NCBI RefSeq assembly: GCF_005405925.1 | Contig: NZ_BJHV01000001.1 | Coordinates: 9,796,001 to 9,860,000, forward strand | Source of the DNA: Streptomyces antimycoticus | Lineage (GTDB): Bacteria > Actinomycetota > Actinomycetes > Streptomycetales > Streptomycetaceae | Reading direction: 5' to 3' | DNA: 64,000 nucleotides | Part shown: positions 1-8,065 of the stretch, piece after piece | How positions within the stretch are numbered: the first letter of the stretch is position 1 | Layout: each line of letters begins with the position of its first letter | Translations under genes and position numbers: made by a program | The notes under the pieces: generated by a model | What the model was told of the DNA's origin: nothing | What the model saw: only the letters and a program-made list of their open reading frames with translations | Databases searched by the model: none

Positions 1-3000
1 CGAATGGCCCGGTCCAGTTCGTTGGCGAGCCGCGTCAGCTGCTTCGCGCGCCGGTCGGCCTTTCTGCCCCAGTCGAAGTCGTCGAAGTGATAGCCGCCGA
101 TCGTGAGCAGCGGATGAGCCCCCATCTCGGTGAGCACCCTCTCGTACGCTCTGAGGACCCCCACGCCGCTGATGGCGGCGACGCCGGTATCGGCGTCCTG
201 GCTCACGATGTGGACCTGCTGGTTCACGTCCTTGAGGATGTTCACCGCCGACTTGGTGTACTCCGAGCGGATCACCTCGTCGCGGAAGATGCCGTAGGGG
301 AGCGCGCCCTTGTCGCGCAGACTCTTCTCGTTGGCCTCGGCCCGCCGCTTGTTGGAGCCTTCGAGCTGCTGGTAGGCGGCGCGTACCTCCTCGATGTCGA
401 CTTTGCGATTGCGCTTGCCCTTGACCCACCTGGGGGTCCAGACGAAGCCGAACACCGCCATCAGGAGTTCGGGCTTGCGGCCGACGCTGTTGATGGCGCC
501 CCCGATGGCGTCGCCCTCCTGCGGATTGAGCCGCTCGAAGGAGTTGATGCCGATGACGACGGCGGTCCGCGCCGCCGCCATGTCCTGGGCGTGCAGGGCC
601 CCCGTGCCCTGCCACGCCTTGTCCAGGTAGCGGATCGCGACCGTGGGGTTCTTCGTGATCTCGCCGGGGATGGCGGCCATGTTGACGACGAAGCCGATCC
701 AGCGGTCGGCCCCTCGATGGGCTGGTCGATCGGCTGGAGCTGCACGACCGCGTGCGGGTGACGCTTGATGGGGAACTTCCCCTGAGCCCGGTCGATCCGG
801 TACGGGAAGAGCTCCTTGTACGACGTGCTCTTCGAGGGGTTGATGGCCACCATCACGGCGTAGGTGTCGGAATTCTTCTTCTTCAGCGCGATCCGGGTGA
901 GGCGGTGGCGCCTCTTGATGTCCGGGAGCCCTTCCCGGATCGACTCCTCCGTGGCGCCTTCCGCATTGAGCAGGCGCGTCGCTTCGCGTACGGCGGCGTC
1001 CAGAGCCCGCAGCATGTCCTTCTTGGATCGCTTGTCGGGACGCCTCTTCTTCGGGTCGCCCCTGCGCTTCGGCCGCCGCCGGTCGGGACGGCGCCGCTGG
1101 TCCGGACGCTTCCGCCGGCGTGGGCTGCCCAGCCGCTTCCGGTCCGGCCGCCGCTTCGGTTTCGGCTTGGGCTTCTTCTTGTCGAACCTCGGCTTGATCT
1201 TGGCCCAGAGCTTCTTCACCAGGCCCACGATCTTGTCGATCACCCAGTCCACCGCCCGGCCCACCGGCTTGGACATCGCCTGGACGATCCCCTTGACGCG
1301 GGAGGCGATCCCGCCCACGCCCAGGATCGCGGCGAGCACGCCCAGCAGTACCGGGATCGAGCGGGCCAGGGCCTGTTCGATCAGGCCCGGGACACCGCCG
1401 CTGCCGCCTCTCGCGATGGCGATGACCGCGTCGAGCACGGCGTTCACGAACTCGAAGATCTGGCGGGCCCGGGTGACGATGAACCGCACGATGTCGATGA
1501 TCAGCTTCACCGCGCGGACGAACGCGGACGCGGGGTTGAGCAGCGAGATCACCCACATGATCCCGGCGACCACGATCGTCGGCGTGACATAGGCGATGAC
1601 CTTGTCCAGCAGGTCCTTGCGCAGATCGCCCACGCGCGTCTTGAGGTCCTCCCACATCCCGGCGACGCCCCGCTTGCGGACCTCCGCGACCAGCGGCACC
1701 GCGGTCTCGGCCGCCGCGAGGGCCGGTTCCATCTTGGGGACCTTGCGGACGATCCGGGCGCGGATCGACTGCCAGGTCAGCCCGAGCAGGGAGGCGAGCA
1801 TCTTCAGGACGCCCTGGGTGTCGAACTTCGACGGCAGTTCGATGCCCGCCTCGGCCGTCCTGCCGAGCAGCCAGGACAGGATGCCCTGCTGCAGATGGCG
1901 GCCGATGTTCCGCAGGAACTGCCGCAGACCGGCGCCGACGGCCGAGACCAGGTTGCGCAGGAAGCCGATCGGGTCCTTGAGGATCAGCATGACCGCCGAC
2001 GCGGCCTTGGCGAGGACCGACAGCAGCAGCCGCTTCAGCTCCAGGATGGTGTTGATCACGGCCTTGACCGCGTCCACGGCCTTGGCCACCAGGCCCTTGT
2101 TCTTCTCCTTCTCCGCGGCGATCTCGTCGTCGACGGACTTGAGCGCGTCGGTGTACTTGGTGGCCAGCGTGTCGACGAGCTGGGTGCCCTTGTCGTCCAC
2201 GGACTGGGTGAGTTCATCGAACTTGTCGGTGAACTCGGCGGCCGCCTGCTGCCCGATGGACCGCAGGTCGGCTGGGAGTTTGCGGACCGCGGCCTGCAAC
2301 TCGGCCCGGCCCTGCGCGATACGGTGCTTGGCCCGGTTCAGCTGGGTGCCGATGGTGTCGGCGACGTCCGAGATCACCTGCCGCATCCGGCGGACGTAGT
2401 TGTCGCGGGCCTCCTCGAAGATCTTGTCGGCTTCGGCGGGCAGCCCGGCGAACTTGTCCCGCACCCAGCGCAGTTTGCCCGTCACACCCGAGTACCGGCG
2501 GTCCTTGTACTCGTCCATCTTCCGCTGGTGCTCCGCGGTGAACGCGTCGCGCGCCGCCTTCTCACCCCTGCCGAACTGGTCGTCGACCAGCTTGTCGAGG
2601 CCGTCGAGGATCGCCTCGACGTCCTTCTTCATCGTGTCGAAGACCCCTTGCAAAAGCGTCGTGACCTGGGCCCGCTTCTCCTCGTCGCGGCCCTTGGCAC
2701 CCGACTTGCCCGCACCGACCTGCTGCCCGGTTCGCGCCCGCTGGGCGCCCATCGCGCCCATGGCGGCCGCGCCGAGCCGCTTCGCCTGCGCGGTGGCCGC
2801 GTTCAGCTCCTTCTTCTCGTGCCCGCGCATTCGGCCGGGGGCGGCCTCGGAGTGGCGCTCGGCGGCCTTCTTCTCGCTCAGCGCGTTCTTGAATGTGGGC
2901 TCGTTGGACTTCTGCAGCTGTCCCTCGGTGACCTGCGCGCCCGCCATCCGCTGCTTGAGCTTGGCGGGGCCGGCGGACATGTCGGTGGCCGACGGCGGCA

Positions 3001-3841
3001 GCTTGTCCGGTACGGCGTTCGCGGGATTCGGCGTGCCCGGGGCCCCCGGGGGCCGGTCCGGGGTCAGGGGTACGACCTTCTTGGGCACGGCCGCCGAGGT
3101 GTCCGGCGGGGCGGCGGTCGTGGTGGCGATCTGCTCGGCCGAGTCCGCCTTGCCGTCGCCGACCTTGCCGTGCACCTCCGCGCGGACCTCATCGGCCTTG
3201 CCGGAGCCGGCGAACTTGTCGGCCTCGTCGAGGTTCTTCGGTGCCTTCTCGGCGATCGCCTTCTCGACCGCCCTGATGAACGCGTCCTTGTCGAAGTCCT
3301 TCGGCTTGGCCTCGTTCATCTTCTCGGCGTTGGCGGTCTTGCCCTGTGCCTCTTCGTCGTCCTTGGGCGGCCGGGCGGCGTCCTGCGCGGCCCCGGCCTC
3401 CGTCCTCGGGGGTGGGTGCGAGCTCGCGACCGAGCGCTTCTTGTGCCGTACGTCCTTCTTCAGCGTCGCGAACTTCGGATCCGCGCCCGGGCCGGGCCGT
3501 GCTTTCGTCTCCGGCGCGGCGCCTGAGGCGGCGGGGGTCGCCTCCGCTGCCTCCGCCGGTGCCGGTTCGGCCGTGGGCGGCTGCCGAGGGCCGGGCTCGG
3601 TACGCCGAGCCGCCGCGACCGCGCCATTGCCGACCGTGTCCTGCCCGGCGGGCGGCAACCGGGCGGAGGAGGGCGGCAGCGCCGTCGGTCCGCGTCCGCC
3701 GGACAAGGCGGCCGTCACCGCCGCGTTGGACGGAGGGAACTGGGGGCGTGTGGGGCCGTGTACTTCCGGCCGATCCTGGGCGGGGGCAGGCACCGTCTTC
3801 GACACCCGGGGCCGCTGCGCGAGAGCCTTCGGCGGTGGCAT
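1..3841 (-). CDS. Large injection-system-associated toxin/cargo-like protein (3' end outside window)
   Basis: About 1,280 residues are visible and the gene runs off the left edge. I place the start at ATG 3841-3839, because GGAGG lies 9 nt upstream; the longer start at 3898 has no such site. Order of regions: a Pro/Ala-rich low-complexity N-terminus (about residues 1-330), a charged helical region, then a hydrophobic-amphipathic core (about 575-880) containing VISLLNPASAF and GGSGGVPGLIEQALARSIPV. Next comes a Lys/Arg/Pro linker (about 885-945) and a C-terminal domain I do not recognise, with LLTIGGYHFDDFDWG near the edge. From memory, the core resembles large DUF4157-type proteins encoded near extracellular contractile injection systems; I see no HExxH motif, so DUF4157 itself appears absent. 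The frame breaks at the CCCC run 710-713. One added base joins QPIEG to DRWIGFVVNMAAIPGE and keeps the frame open to position 1. A variable C-terminus behind a basic linker suggests a polymorphic effector; this is inference. Confidence 0.6.
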
Positions 3842-3918
3842 CGGACGGAACCTCCCACGCATGTCGGTGCCGACAGGAACGTGGCGTCCCGCTGGCACTC
3901 CCGCACGAAGGGTGGCAG

Positions 3919-3952
3919 CACGGGCGTGACGAGGCCGTCACCCCCGTGTTTT
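3919..3952. terminator. GC-rich stem-loop between the TetR gene and the toxin-like gene
   Basis: The arms CACGGGCGTGAC (3919-3930) and GTCACCCCCGTG (3937-3948) pair at 11 of 12 positions around a 6-nt loop. TTTT follows on the plus strand. Both flanking genes read on the minus strand, where the hairpin lies after the TetR stop (3988) and before the next start (3841). In that direction the A/T run precedes the stem, so this would act as a U-tract-free terminator of the kind common in Streptomyces, or as a bidirectional one. Confidence 0.5.
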
Positions 3953-3987
3953 CATGGCGTCTCCAAGGGCCTGGGGAGGCCCCACGG

Positions 3988-4659
3988 TCACCGGCGGCCG
4001 AGCAGGCCGGTGGTGAGTCCGCACAGCGCCTTGATCAGATCCTGGCCGAGCACCCGCCAGGATTCCTCCGCCGTGGCGGGGTCGATGCGCCCGTTCGCCA
4101 GGTCGTGCTCCAGCTCGGCGAAGGCGTGCACGGAGAGCTGGCGCACCATGGTGCCGTGCCGGGCGCGCAGTTCCGGGCGGATGCCGTCCCGGCGGATGGC
4201 ACCTATCTCGTCCAGCAGGCGCAGCGACGGAGTGTCCAGATGGTCCTGAAGGACGTAGTCGCGCAGCGCGGGCTCGACGAGGGCCTGCGCGAGGAAGCGG
4301 GCACACCACGTGGGAGTGCCCGCTTCGATGTGGTTCTCGACGTTCGGCAGGATCAGGCAGCTGTAGTGCTCCTCCAGGGACACGGTCTCCCGCTCGCGCA
4401 GCGCCTCCACCATCACGATGCGGTGTTTCTCGACGAGTCGGGTGTGGTTCGACAGAATCGTCTCGATGAGCCTGTCCCGGCTCTCGAAGTGGTACTGCAC
4501 CGCTGAGTTGTTGCGCTGGCCGGCCGCCTCGCTGATCTGCCGGACCGATACGTTCGCGAACCCGCGCTCGGCGTAGAGCCGTTCGGCGGTACGCATCAGT
4601 TTGTCGCGCGCGAGCGCGGAGCGCGGAGAGGGCGGGGCGGCCGGGCCCGGAGGAGTCAT
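3988..4659 (-). CDS. TetR-family transcriptional regulator
   Basis: This 223-residue protein has the TetR size and layout. The N-terminal DNA-binding domain includes the helix-turn-helix at about residues 38-58 (VSVRQISEAAGQRNNSAVQYHF) and is followed by a helical ligand-binding/dimerisation domain without close family signature. The gene starts 80 bp downstream of the P450-1 stop on the same strand, so the two are probably co-transcribed, with the regulator second. The 33-bp palindrome at 5994-6026, over the predicted P450-1 promoter, is the best candidate operator. The expected role is ligand-relieved repression of the P450-1/TetR unit, possibly also of the divergent P450-2 and PKS genes. 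The inducing ligand cannot be inferred. The start is the first in-frame ATG; its ribosome-binding site is weak. Confidence 0.85.
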   Translation of the reverse strand: MTPPGPAAPPSPRSALARDKLMRTAERLYAERGFANVSVRQISEAAGQRNNSAVQYHFESRDRLIETILSNHTRLVEKHRIVMVEALRERETVSLEEHYSCLILPNVENHIEAGTPTWCARFLAQALVEPALRDYVLQDHLDTPSLRLLDEIGAIRRDGIRPELRARHGTMVRQLSVHAFAELEHDLANGRIDPATAEESWRVLGQDLIKALCGLTTGLLGRR

Positions 4660-4739
4660 CCCGTCAGGCTAACGGCACCGGTCGGGCACGCCCCGGCCGT
4701 ACGCACGGCGCCGCTCGCTCACCGGCCCGCCGTGGACCG

Positions 4740-5955
4740 TCACCAGGTGACCCACAGGTCCTCGAAGCCGCCCGCCGAGATTCCCTCGCGCATGCGGAGG
4801 TCTTCCGGGGCGTTCCCGCAGCCGGAGTTCGGGCAGGTGCCTGACGAAGGTGGCCAGGCACACCTGGAGCTCCACCCGGGCCAGCGTTTGGCCGACGCAG
4901 AAATGCGGTCCGGCGCCGAAGGCGACGTGCTGGGCGCTGTTCTCCCGGCGCGGATCGAACCGGTCGGGGTCGGGGAACTTGCGCTCGTCCCGGTTGGCCG
5001 CGTGCAGATTGACGAACAAGGTGCTCCCGGCGCCCACCGGCACCCCGCTGACCTCCGTGTCCTCGGTGATGAACCGGGGGATGCCCACCCCGCCGAGGGC
5101 GTCCAGCCGCAGAGCCTCCTCCACCACTCCCGGCACCAGCCCGGGATCGGCGCGCAGGGTCTCGTAGCGCTCCCGCTCCGACAGCAGCATCGCCATCATC
5201 TTGAGGATCATGTTCGAGGTGGTCTCGTGACCCGCGAGCAGGAGCCCGACCACGGTGGCGATGAGTTCGTCGTGGCTGAGCCGGCCGTCCTCGCTGTCGG
5301 TGATCTGGGTCAGCTCACTGAGCAGGTCATCACCCGGCCGCGCCCGCTTGCGCTCGACGAGATCGGATGCGTAGGCACGGAACTCCGCCTGCGCCTCGTC
5401 CACTTCGGCCTGGGTGTAGCGCGTCAACGTCAGCAGCGTCTCCGACCAGCGCGCGAACTTGTCCTGGTCCTCGCTCGGCGCGCCCAGCAGCGCGCAGATG
5501 ACCCGCACGGGAAGGGGGAGTGCCACCGCAGCACGGAGATCCGCGGGTGACCCCTCGGCCACCATGGCGTCCACCAACTCATCCGCCATCTCCTGGATAC
5601 GCGGGCGCCACGCTTCCATCTTCTTCACCGTGAACGCGCGGCTGAGCAGCCGTCGCCACCTCCGGTGTCCCGGGCCCTCCTTGATGTCCGCGTCCCCCTG
5701 GGACGGCCGGCTGAACGTCCCCCCGTCCTCGGTGGTCGACATGCGGGCGGCGCCCTTGCGGTCCAGATTGCGGCTGAACCGCGGGTCGGTCAGCAGCCCA
5801 CGGACCTCCTCGTACCCGGTCAGCAGGCCGACCACGTCCCCACTGGGCATCCGTACGTGTGCCACGGGGCACGTGGCCCGCGTCTCGGCCCACTCCCGCG
5901 GGGGCTCCAGCGCGTTCGGCTGCTCGAAGGGGTAGTCGGGGATGGCTTCCGTCAT
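4740..5955 (-). CDS. Cytochrome P450 (P450-1), frame broken near the 3' end
   Basis: A soluble bacterial P450 of about 404 residues after correction. Visible motifs are the I-helix oxygen-activation motif AGHETT (about residue 240), the K-helix ExxR in EEALRL, and the heme loop FGAGPHFCVG with Cys at about residue 353. ATG 5955-5953 is preferred over the upstream ATG at 5991, because GGAGGAG lies 8-14 nt before it. The uninterrupted frame would run to 4669 with an Arg/Gly-rich tail unlike any P450. Removing one base from the CCCCGG run at 4805-4810 gives the family-like ending EDLRMREGISAGGFEDLWVTW and a stop at 4742-4740. This is the only net +1 break in the window. The gene is divergent from P450-2 and is followed by the TetR gene. 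The substrate is unknown: it may be a cluster tailoring enzyme or an independent drug-responsive oxidase. Confidence 0.85.
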
Positions 5956-5989
5956 GGGGGGACTCCTCCGGTGTCGGGGACCTTTGATC

Positions 5990-6018
5990 ACCGTAAGGCG
6001 GCCGTCTTATTAAGACAA
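5990..6018 (-). promoter_or_regulatory. Predicted promoter of P450-1
   Basis: On the minus strand, TTGTCT (6018-6013) is followed after exactly 17 nt by TACGGT (5995-5990). This resembles a housekeeping sigma -35/-10 pair and would give a leader of roughly 28 nt before ATG 5955. Both elements lie inside or touch the 33-bp palindrome, so repressor binding there would block the promoter. Confidence 0.45.
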
Positions 6019-6026
6019 TCGCCTTA
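5994..6026. promoter_or_regulatory. 33-bp pseudo-palindrome, candidate TetR operator
   Basis: The left arm TAAGGCGGCCGTCTTA (5994-6009) and right arm TAAGACAATCGCCTTA (6011-6026) are inverted repeats around T6010 and match at 13 of 16 positions. Only the three central bases of each arm differ. The length, symmetry and position across the P450-1 promoter are typical of TetR-family operators, and a TetR gene lies in the same transcription unit. It sits in the 365-bp divergent gap 5956-6320, so it could also affect P450-2. Confidence 0.65.
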
Positions 6027-6181
6027 GGAGGGATGGCCGACATTCGACCCGGGTCGGTTGTGGTTGGACCGGGCACACCCGGGGAAGGGGAGTGGAGGGC
6101 GGTCGGGCCGCACGCTCAGACGTGGCGGCCGACGCGGTGAGTTCACCGACCCGGGACGGGGTCAACAGCTTTCGCCTTTGT

Positions 6182-6197
6182 CTAAGGAAATTTGCAG
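6182..6197. promoter_or_regulatory. Possible PAS-LuxR (PimM-type) operator upstream of P450-2
   Basis: CTAAGGAAATTTGCAG matches 12 of 16 positions of the CTVGGGAWWTCCCBAG consensus that I recall for PAS-LuxR activators of polyene macrolide clusters (PimM and relatives). The mismatches are mostly in the right half. It lies in the P450-2 upstream region. No regulator of this family is encoded in the window, so the call is tentative. Confidence 0.3.
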
Positions 6198-6208
6198 ACG
6201 TTGTCTGC
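6194..6208. repeat. Short perfect inverted repeat upstream of P450-2
   Basis: GCAGAC (6194-6199) and GTCTGC (6203-6208) are perfect inverted arms around GTT. The repeat overlaps the right end of the possible PAS-LuxR site. It could be a second protein-binding site in the P450-1/P450-2 divergent region. Apart from these elements, 6027-6311 shows nothing I can assign, and I could not place a confident -10/-35 pair for P450-2. Confidence 0.35.
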
Positions 6209-6320
6209 GGGGGCCTTTCGGTGCGCTGTCGGGTCGACGACGAAGCTAGCATCGACATCGAGCCAGCCGGTGTAGCCGCCGACGACCTCGATGCATGGAT
6301 GTGAAATCGATGGAGGAGTC

Positions 6321-7523
6321 TTGGTCGACGCCCCGCACCCCACTGTGTCAATGCCCACCCAGCGGAGCTGCCCCTTCGATCCTCCGGACGGCTACACCCC
6401 CCTGCGCGAGCAGGAGCGGATAACGCGCATGAGTTACCCTGATGGGTCACCCGGGTGGCTCATCACGCGTCACGCCGAAGCGAAGGAACTCCTCACTCAT
6501 AAAAGCTTCAGTGCGCGCCAGGAAGGGATAATCTCGCCGGTTCCCACGGAGCTGCAGTACGACGGCCGCCCGGCCGACCCCGGCGCCTTCGCGAAGACGG
6601 ACGACCCGATCCACAGCCAGTATCGCAAGCTGGTCACCGGCTTTTTCACGGTCCGTCGTACGCGTCAGCTCGCCCCCATGATCGAGCGAATCGTGCACGA
6701 ACAACTCGACGATCTGGAAAAGGCCGGGCCGGGTGCCGATCTGGTCGAGGTATTCACCGAATCCGTTCCCTCCCGGGTGATGTGCGAGATGATCGGCGTC
6801 CCCGAATCGGAGCGGAAGACCCTCCAGCGGCACGTGGAGACACTCGGACGCCTCTCCTGCACCGTCCCCGAGGCGCTCGCCGCCGTGTCAGGGATGAGCG
6901 GATTCCTGTCCCGCTTCGTACCGGCCAGGATGGACGACCCCCGGGACGACCTCCTCGGTGACCTGATCCGCGGCGGGCAGCTCAACGAGCAGGAGCTCAT
7001 GGGCATGGCCGCCACGCTGATCACCGGGGCCTTCGACACCACGGGCAACATGCTGGCCATGGGCGTCTTCACGCTGCTCGAGCACCCCGATCAGCTGGCC
7101 AAGCTCCGCGAGGACCCGGAGCTCATGGCGGGTGCCGTCGAGGAACTCCTGCGCTTCCTCACCATCTCCCACCTCGGGGCCAGCCGGTGGGCGCTCGAAG
7201 ATGTCGAGTTCGCCGGCCAGGCCATCAAGAAGGGCGAAGTGGTCACCGTCGCCCTCCCCGCCGTGAACCGCGACCCCGAGCGCTACAACAACCCTGACCA
7301 GCTCGACATCGGCCGCACGGACCACGGGCACCTGGCGCTCGGCCACGGCGTGCACCAGTGTCTCGGTCAGCACCTCGCCCGCACGATCCTGCGCGTCGGC
7401 TACGAGGCCCTGTTCGACAGGTTCCCCACGCTGCGGCTGACGGTCCCGGGCGATGAGATCCCGATGCGTGATGACTTCGTGCACTACGGCCCCAGGTCGC
7501 TTCCCGTCACCTGGGACGACTGA
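6321..7523 (+). CDS. Cytochrome P450 (P450-2), probable tailoring oxidase
   Basis: About 400 residues, full length for an actinobacterial class I P450. The I-helix motif is GAFDTT (about residue 236), with Asp in the acid position. ExxR is in EELLRF, and the heme loop is LGHGVHQCLG with Cys at about residue 347. The overall pattern suggests CYP105-like enzymes, but I cannot assign a family securely. I favour TTG 6321, because GGAGG at 6312-6316 is four nt upstream; ATG 6291 and ATG 6351 are in frame but lack a convincing ribosome-binding site. The ferredoxin gene follows 79 bp downstream and is its likely electron donor. Placement directly ahead of the PKS genes, on the same strand, suggests hydroxylation or further oxidation of the polyketide. 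The substrate carbon cannot be inferred. Confidence 0.88.
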   Translation: MVDAPHPTVSMPTQRSCPFDPPDGYTPLREQERITRMSYPDGSPGWLITRHAEAKELLTHKSFSARQEGIISPVPTELQYDGRPADPGAFAKTDDPIHSQYRKLVTGFFTVRRTRQLAPMIERIVHEQLDDLEKAGPGADLVEVFTESVPSRVMCEMIGVPESERKTLQRHVETLGRLSCTVPEALAAVSGMSGFLSRFVPARMDDPRDDLLGDLIRGGQLNEQELMGMAATLITGAFDTTGNMLAMGVFTLLEHPDQLAKLREDPELMAGAVEELLRFLTISHLGASRWALEDVEFAGQAIKKGEVVTVALPAVNRDPERYNNPDQLDIGRTDHGHLALGHGVHQCLGQHLARTILRVGYEALFDRFPTLRLTVPGDEIPMRDDFVHYGPRSLPVTWDD

Positions 7524-7539
7524 ACGAGCCCGGATTCCT

Positions 7540-7568
7540 GAGCCGGCCACTCCGCGAGTGGCCGGCTC
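7540..7568. terminator. Perfect 12-bp hairpin between P450-2 and ferredoxin genes
   Basis: GAGCCGGCCACT (7540-7551) and AGTGGCCGGCTC (7557-7568) are perfect inverted arms around CCGCG. The hairpin begins 17 nt after the P450-2 stop and ends 34 nt before the ferredoxin start. There is no T-run. It may be a partial terminator that lowers downstream expression or a 3' mRNA-stabilising structure. Confidence 0.6.
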
Positions 7569-7602
7569 ATCATCCCGAACGACAAGGTAGGACTGAGACC
7601 CG

Positions 7603-7809
7603 ATGAGGATCACCGCCGACCGTGAGGTGTGCTGTTCGGCGGGCCAGTGCGCGCTGATCGCGCCTGACCTGTTCGACCAGAGCGACGAGGACGGCTCCGT
7701 CGTTCTGCTCGAAGCACAGCCCGACGCCGGACGGCTGGACACCCTGCGCGAGGTCGTATCCCGTTGCCCAACCGGTGCGATCCGCATCGAAGAAGACCCT
7801 GGCGCGTGA
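7603..7809 (+). CDS. Small 3Fe-4S-type ferredoxin
   Basis: This 68-residue acidic ferredoxin is typical of actinobacterial P450 redox partners. Cluster-ligand cysteines are visible at Cys10 and Cys16 (CCSAGQC, spacing Cx5C) and Cys55 in RCP. The second cysteine of a 4Fe-4S site is absent, as in the 3Fe-4S group; Cys11 is an additional, probably non-ligand cysteine. An AGGTAGGA stretch about 10 nt upstream supports the ATG. It lies between P450-2 and the PKS genes on the same strand and would pass electrons from a ferredoxin reductase, not seen here, to P450-2. Confidence 0.93.
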   Translation: MRITADREVCCSAGQCALIAPDLFDQSDEDGSVVLLEAQPDAGRLDTLREVVSRCPTGAIRIEEDPGA

Positions 7810-7943
7810 AAAAGACGGGTCGAACCGGAGCGCGAACAGCGGCGGAGAACGCACGGTGGCACGCGATACACGGCCGGTGAAACATTGGTGAAATCAAATC
7901 CCGCGAACATGCCCGGGAGCGTTAACCGAGCCTGCGCGGGTTT

Positions 7944-7976
7944 CTAGGGTTTCCCTTACGGGTGCGGGGCTAGTGT
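7944..7976 (+). promoter_or_regulatory. Candidate PKS promoter with PAS-LuxR-like operator
   Basis: CTAGGGTTTCCCTTA at 7944-7958 has GGG and CCC half-sites around a T-rich centre. It matches 12 of 16 positions of the PimM-type consensus CTVGGGAWWTCCCBAG without gaps. TAGTGT at 7971-7976 is a plausible -10 hexamer, placing the site over the -35 region as described for PimM targets. The predicted leader to ATG 8066 is about 80 nt. The surrounding gap 7810-8065 is 256 bp and otherwise shows only an imperfect stem around 7897-7943. This is the only sizeable gap before the five PKS genes. Confidence 0.4.
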
Positions 7977-8065
7977 GGCCGGTGTCCGTCTGGCAAGGCG
8001 TGTTTTGAAAAATCTCAGGGCCGTTGCGCTCTCCAGCGAACGACGCGTTAAGTGTGGAGTTTCCG

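Noticed and set aside
1..3841. DUF4157 metalloprotease-like domain in the injection-system-like protein
   Set aside because: No HExxH motif is visible in its N-terminal part; only the core is similar.
752..3929. Long plus-strand open frames opposite the toxin-like gene
   Set aside because: The minus frame has coherent helices, a basic linker and a ribosome-binding site. The plus frames are compositionally biased and have none.
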